Below, one piece after another: positions 59,701 through 64,000 of a stretch of 64,000 nt of DNA; positions within the stretch are counted from its first letter, which is position 1; each line of letters begins with the position of its first letter. Source of the stretch: Panagrolaimus kolymaensis (lineage: Eukaryota > Nematoda > Chromadorea > Rhabditida > Panagrolaimidae); assembly GCA_028622995.1 (NCBI GenBank), contig JAJQJQ010000002.1:3100001-3164000 (forward strand). Direction: 5' to 3'. The notes under the pieces were generated by a model. It saw nothing but the letters and a program-made list of their open reading frames with translations, had not been told where the DNA came from and did no database searches. The position numbers were made by a program, and so were the translations under genes.

Positions 59701-62700
59701 TGCTGTCGATAAAATACTCCAATGGTTTTAAAACGCAATTCTTCCATTATTTTTGAGGGAAGCTTTAAAAACTAAGATATATAATGGAATGAAGTCAAGG
59801 ATATTCGGAAGGAAAAAAACATGAGTTCGCGCAAAAAACATGCATCTCAAAATTTCAAGGTAAAGAACAACAACAAAAAACTACTCAAAAAGCTGAGAAA
59901 ATTTTTATTATTGAAGCTTCTTCTTCAACGATGATGGAAAAAGAAGAGGCCCCACAACTGGCTTATACACATACATATTGTCTTCGCTTTTCACTTTTCA
60001 TCAAAGAAAAAAAACTTCAAAAGTACTACCCGAAATCTTATCTTTGTCAATATTAGAAGCGCGGAAGCTCTAAGCAAAAGAGGGTGGAAGCTTTTTTGAT
60101 GTAACTAAATGTAATTTTTTTTTCTTCCAAAAAATTTCATAAGGACATGGAAAATTTCAATATAAATTAGCGTCAAAATATAAAAAAATTGTGGAGAAAT
60201 TGGCGCAATTAAGCGTGGAATAAAAAGAAAAAGGAAAAAAATAAGAACAAAATTTGATTTTTTCACAAACGCTTGCCTTCATTCAAGGTCATCAAAATGC
60301 ATGCAACCAACATAGTTGCTGTTGAAAGGAGAGGCTTCATGTTCACCTTTATTTTTTAACCTCTCTTTGTTTTGTAAAAAAATAATAATAAAAGAAATGA
60401 CCAGTTTTACCTCTTTCTTTTTTTACCTAAGCAAACTTTTAGAGTCATTTCTCTCCTAATCAAGTAAAGTACTCATCATCAATTGCAAGCTGATGAAGAA
60501 AATAATGACGATGACGAAAAATTTAGCAGTAGCAGTAACTGAAAAAGCCGTTAAAGAATATTTTTTTGCGCAATTTTTTTAAAGCAGACAAGAACAAAAA
60601 AAAAATTAAGCCAGTTAATCCTAGAAAGGAAAAAAGACCCTTAAAATGAGAAAAGACAAAGTTGGTTTCCAAAAGCCTAAGCATGAATGAGTTCAATTTT
60701 TGTGAACTTGTGTCTTTTTTTCTTTTACATATGTATGTAAGTGTGTTGCCTGAAGGTAAATTCCAAAAAGAAAAAAGACAGTGAATAGAAGAAGATGGTT
60801 GGTCGCCTTTTCGTTCATTGACGCAATAAAACAAAAGAAACTTTAAAACAAACATAAAAAATGGAATGATGCAAAATTAAACAAAAAACTTCTCAAATTT
60901 GCATTTCCGTATTTGTCAAAACACAAAAACGAAAGTTTGAAACTCAATTTCTTTTAGTTTTTTGCAAGCAAAAGAATCTCCAATTATTGTATGTTATTTT
61001 TCTACACGTTATGCTTAACGAATAAATGTCTCACTGAATCAAGCTTTATCTATCTCTTACTCGTGTATTTCATCTCAAAATCTCGGAAAAATTTCAACGA
61101 CGCTCTTCTACTTCTATATTGGATCAATCTTCAATTTTCAACTTTGAAATCTTCTCAACATGTCAAAAATCAAGCTTCGCGACACGCATAAACTTCTAAT
61201 TATCATTATTGTTTTTGGTTTATTACAAAATACTTTTTGCATTTTATGTTTATCAATGGATTTTTTTTATCAGATGTTTGTCAAATAAAAGTATAAAATA
61301 AACTATTTCTTTTTGTTTGATAAATCTTCATTTTCAAAAAGGTCTAGAGAAATTACAAGTTTAAATGATCCCATTGTGAGTTTAGGATTATTAATACCGG
61401 ATATTAGGAATAATATTCTAATGGCAGAATCAATAGTTTTTTTAAGCGCGTTTTAGCTTTTTTCATAATCAGTCATAAAAACACCATAAACTTAATTTGA
61501 AAATTCGACCCTAATATGAAAGTTTAGAAATATATTTGTAAAGTAAAAACACTTCAAAATGCGCGAGAAAAAAATCAAGCAACTTTTTGATACTAAAATA
61601 TAATTCTAAAAACAACAAAAACTAGCTTTAGAAATCAAAAGAGAACGTTTTAAAAGCATTCAAAAAGAGTGGATCAGAAAAAAAAGTGTTAAAACAATAC
61701 ATTGCTTCTTGTTTCAAGGTTGGTTGTAAGCTTCTTCAAATATAAGAGGGAATAGAGGAATTTCAAGATGGACAACATTTTTCGCACTTTTACAAATAAC
61801 TTTTTTACTCGAAGCGAGTAACCAAAAACGCGAGATAAATTTAGCGATATAAATGGAATTCCGTTTCTTCATTCCAACTTTGTTTTTGTTTTTCAAATTT
61901 GAGAATTTCGAAGACAAAAAAACCAAAATTAATCGGATAAAAAATTTTGAAAATTGTCTTTGAATCCATTTTACACGCGCTTTTTTTAGAAAAAAGAAAG
62001 AAACGAAAATCTTTTTTTTGTTTCATTCGGAAAAGTTTAAAGCTGGTGTTTTTAATTAAAATTCAATCCAAAACGCGTTTTTGGCTTTTTTTAAACGCGC
62101 AAAACATTTTTTTTCAAACAAAGTCTTTTGCCTGATGGTGGTAGTGGTTGGCTCCAGCAGCTCAGCGTGAAGTCCGTTTATAAAAAAAAATTAAAGGAAG
62201 TCCTTTTTAACAGACTAAAGCAGCAATCTTTTTTTATGCAATGCATTGTAAAAGTTTTTCAATATTTTAAAAAAGAATTAAATTTAAATAGAGTTTCGTA
62301 TGAAACAAGGCCCTGATTGAAACAATCATGATCAGGTGGTATTTGGAATAAAATAATTTAAGCAACATGATGAAAAACAAGCTGTTGTTGATGCTTTATA
62401 AAAATCACATCATAAATTATACAAACAAGCTTCTATTTTATTTTAATGCTTATGGTCATTTTTTGTATCATAAAAAAGTGACCACAAGTGTTGTTCAAGA
62501 AAAAGGGGGCCATAAAAGAGAAGAAAGATTGCAAAGATGAAAATAATTTTATCGTTTTTTTTCTTTGCAGCCGCCGCCGCAGCCATCATCAAACAAAAAG
62601 AGAAAACATCGACAGCAGGTTTTTCGTTTTTTTATATATTTGAATTTAAAAAAATAATTAAAATCTTACGAATTAAAAGTATTTCCATACGGCAAAATTG

Positions 62701-63890
62701 ATGCTTCAGCTTTAGCTTCGTGCAATGTTCGCTTTTTCATTATAATGGTCTGCGAAACTCTTGCGTTTGATTCCGTTCCAGTTTCTGCCGTCGTTGTTGG
62801 GTTTTCATATGATGATATTGGAGTGGGATTTCGACTTCTATAACAAAAATAATAATGAATAAGTTAACGCAACAAAAAAAGAAAAATAAGTTAAAGCTAG
62901 TGTTCCGGAAGCTATAAACAATTCTTATCAATGTTCATTTTAATGTGCTTCCATTCTGAACAATTTTGCGCCAATTTTTATGGATGAAAGGTAAACATTA
63001 TAACTGTCAATTTAAAACATATTTTTTAATGTCTATTTTTTTTCAAAAAGTTTAATTAAATTTTATAAATAGCCATTATTGAAGGTTTTATAATCATCTA
63101 ACCCATCATGAAAAATGAGTCTTGGAAGAAAAATTTAAAAATAGCAGACTCTCTTAAAAAATAACAAAGACTTCGTTTATAAATAACTAAACTAAAAACT
63201 AAAAAAAAGGGTTTACCCATCATCTTCCATGTTTGACTCTCTTCTCTTCTTTTAATTTAAAAATAATATTAAAATCGAAATCGCAAAGGTGTAATACGCA
63301 ATCGCCTCCTCCAAAATAAATTAAAAGCGATTGAATGTCAACGTAGTATTTGAAAAAGAGAAGAGAAAAAGTTAAGCGGTTTAAACTTTTAAATCCTTTG
63401 GCAGTTTTTTAACAAAAAGGATAAAGCAGTTGAGCTTTTTTTAAATAGAAAAATGCAACAATGCAAAGAAGATGAAAAAATTGTCCGAAAGCAAAAGGTA
63501 TGGATGTACTCACTTGTCATTATCATCTCCATCATCGCCATCATTATTGCTATCCTCATCATTTTTTTCTTTGGGGTCGTTATTTTTGCTTTCATTTTTT
63601 TTCTCTGATTTTTTTAATTCCAAAGCTTTTGATTTCGATGCTGCTTCAACTTTTTTCTGTTGAATTTTTCGATTCTTAGTATCATCATGAATTTCAGATG
63701 ATCGTCTTGGAATAGATATAATATTTTTTACTGGTGAAACTGAAGCTGATTTAGAAGAACCAAATCCAAATTTATGAAAAAATCCATGCTTTGTAGATGG
63801 TTCTTTTTCTGTTTTGGATGAAGATTTTTTTGAAGTTAAAGCTCGTTCGTCTGCATTATCTTTGATGGGTTTACTAAAAATTGGAGAGTC
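50745..63890 (-). CDS. LZTS/Fez1-family-like coiled-coil scaffold protein (5' end beyond window)
   Basis: Long gene with exons 63514-63890, 62670-62837, 59496-59601, 59037-59440, 57345-57560, 52568-52796, 51532-52101, 50886-51482, 50745-50834; all junction phases agree. The 5' half is disordered, Ser/Lys/Pro-rich (KHGFFHKFGFGSSKSAS, LQKWKNKLQTGKRQKIP). A segment PPPARILPYSGIK...IIRPIAFRPL parallels the PPKLMPFS...RPTAFKP region of vertebrate LZTS1. It is followed by a Ser-rich linker and a coiled coil of about 130 residues (LIRDKENELTSVRSAMEQNE, RQLRQADEKRQELQRGF) plus a second coil ending ERRRWEQDRK, which fits the Fez1 domain. Such proteins are cytoplasmic/synaptic scaffolds. Alternative starts: ATG at 63230 (exon 63217-63230, 797 aa) and ATG at 59747 (exon 59668-59762, 763 aa). 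The 63514-63890 exon starts with an acceptor, so more exons lie past 64000. Confidence 0.78.
52797..57344 (-). other. Large intron of the LZTS-like gene
   Basis: 4.5-kb intron with T-tract-rich sequence. ORFs up to about 90 aa (e.g. 56207-56482, 55880-56101) have no motif and no splice partners. No nested gene is supported. Confidence 0.45.
58155..58199. repeat. Short (GAT/GAC)n microsatellite
   Basis: An interrupted GATGAC/GAT trinucleotide run inside an intron of the LZTS-like gene. It is not in a coding frame of that gene. Confidence 0.6.
59763..62669 (-). other. Intron/alternative promoter region of the LZTS-like gene
   Basis: About 2.9 kb between the alternative first exon at 59668-59762 and the exon at 62670-62837. 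Likely holds the promoter of the short form. An exon-like fragment on the plus strand at about 62572-62620 (CAG before, GT after) is isolated and not called. Confidence 0.4.
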
Positions 63891-64000
63891 CTTTATAAAT
63901 CATGGTAAATTTAAATATAATAAACTTTTTCAATAACAAAAAAATACATAAAATGGAAATATTTGTCTAAAGGTAAAAAATTTAATTGGCTTCTTTTTTA

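Noticed and set aside
62572..62620. Exon-like fragment on the plus strand (TTTGCAG before, GTTTTT after)
   Set aside because: Isolated, short, Pro/Lys-rich, and in an intron of the LZTS-like gene; no partner exons found.
1..64000. tRNA, rRNA, spliced-leader RNA and CRISPR features
   Set aside because: Looked for B-box-like motifs, spliced-leader core sequence and regular repeats by eye; none was convincing.

Overview
The window is nuclear DNA of a free-living-type or related nematode (phylum Nematoda). The basis is AT-rich sequence, many short introns (about 45-60 nt) with GTAAG donors and TTTTAG/TTTCAG acceptors, and nematode-specific families: a warthog hedgehog-related protein, DB-module secreted proteins and supplementary-type nuclear hormone receptors. 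The proteins match Caenorhabditis families but are too divergent for that genus. No rRNA, tRNA, CRISPR or bacterial-type operon was seen. All gene models were assembled by eye from splice sites and reading phase; they are predictions without transcript support.

Layout: a Cys-loop anion-type channel subunit (730-4340, +); the SH3-SH3-SH3-SH2 adaptor nck-1 (4796-9037, -) with an unknown coiled-coil gene nested in its first intron (7669-8662, +); an unknown acidic/helical gene split by a foldback transposon (12029-13343, +); elongin C (13740-14127, +); profilin (14315-14762, -); a choline-transporter-like SLC44 gene with two alternative 5' ends (17302-22643, -); two unknown genes (23302-23779 and 24066-25061, +); an AGPAT acyltransferase (25641-27160, -) and a DB-module secreted protein (27508-28269, -).

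The second half has three nuclear hormone receptor genes in tandem (31071-38766, +). A BRA/ZMYND11-type MYND protein is nested in an intron of the first (32844-33517, -), and the spacing suggests an operon. Next come a SAM methyltransferase with a probable GC-AG intron (39019-40211, -), a warthog gene with a Hint domain (40895-43452, -) whose intron holds an intact GIY-YIG nuclease-like gene (42388-42815, -), a second DB-module gene (47448-48075, +), an iPLA2-type patatin phospholipase (48202-50176, -), and a long LZTS/Fez1-like scaffold gene with several alternative first exons that runs toward or past the right edge (50745 to at least 63890, -).

The most striking object is a 264-bp, almost perfectly palindromic hAT-like element at 12462-12725. 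It has an 8-bp target duplication, sits exactly on an exon/intron junction, and its terminal inverted repeats supply a GTAAG donor at one end and a TTACAG acceptor at the other. It is a candidate introner, that is, a transposon able to create an intron. A second foldback element (44034-44278) flanked by TTAA lies in the intergenic region upstream of the warthog gene.
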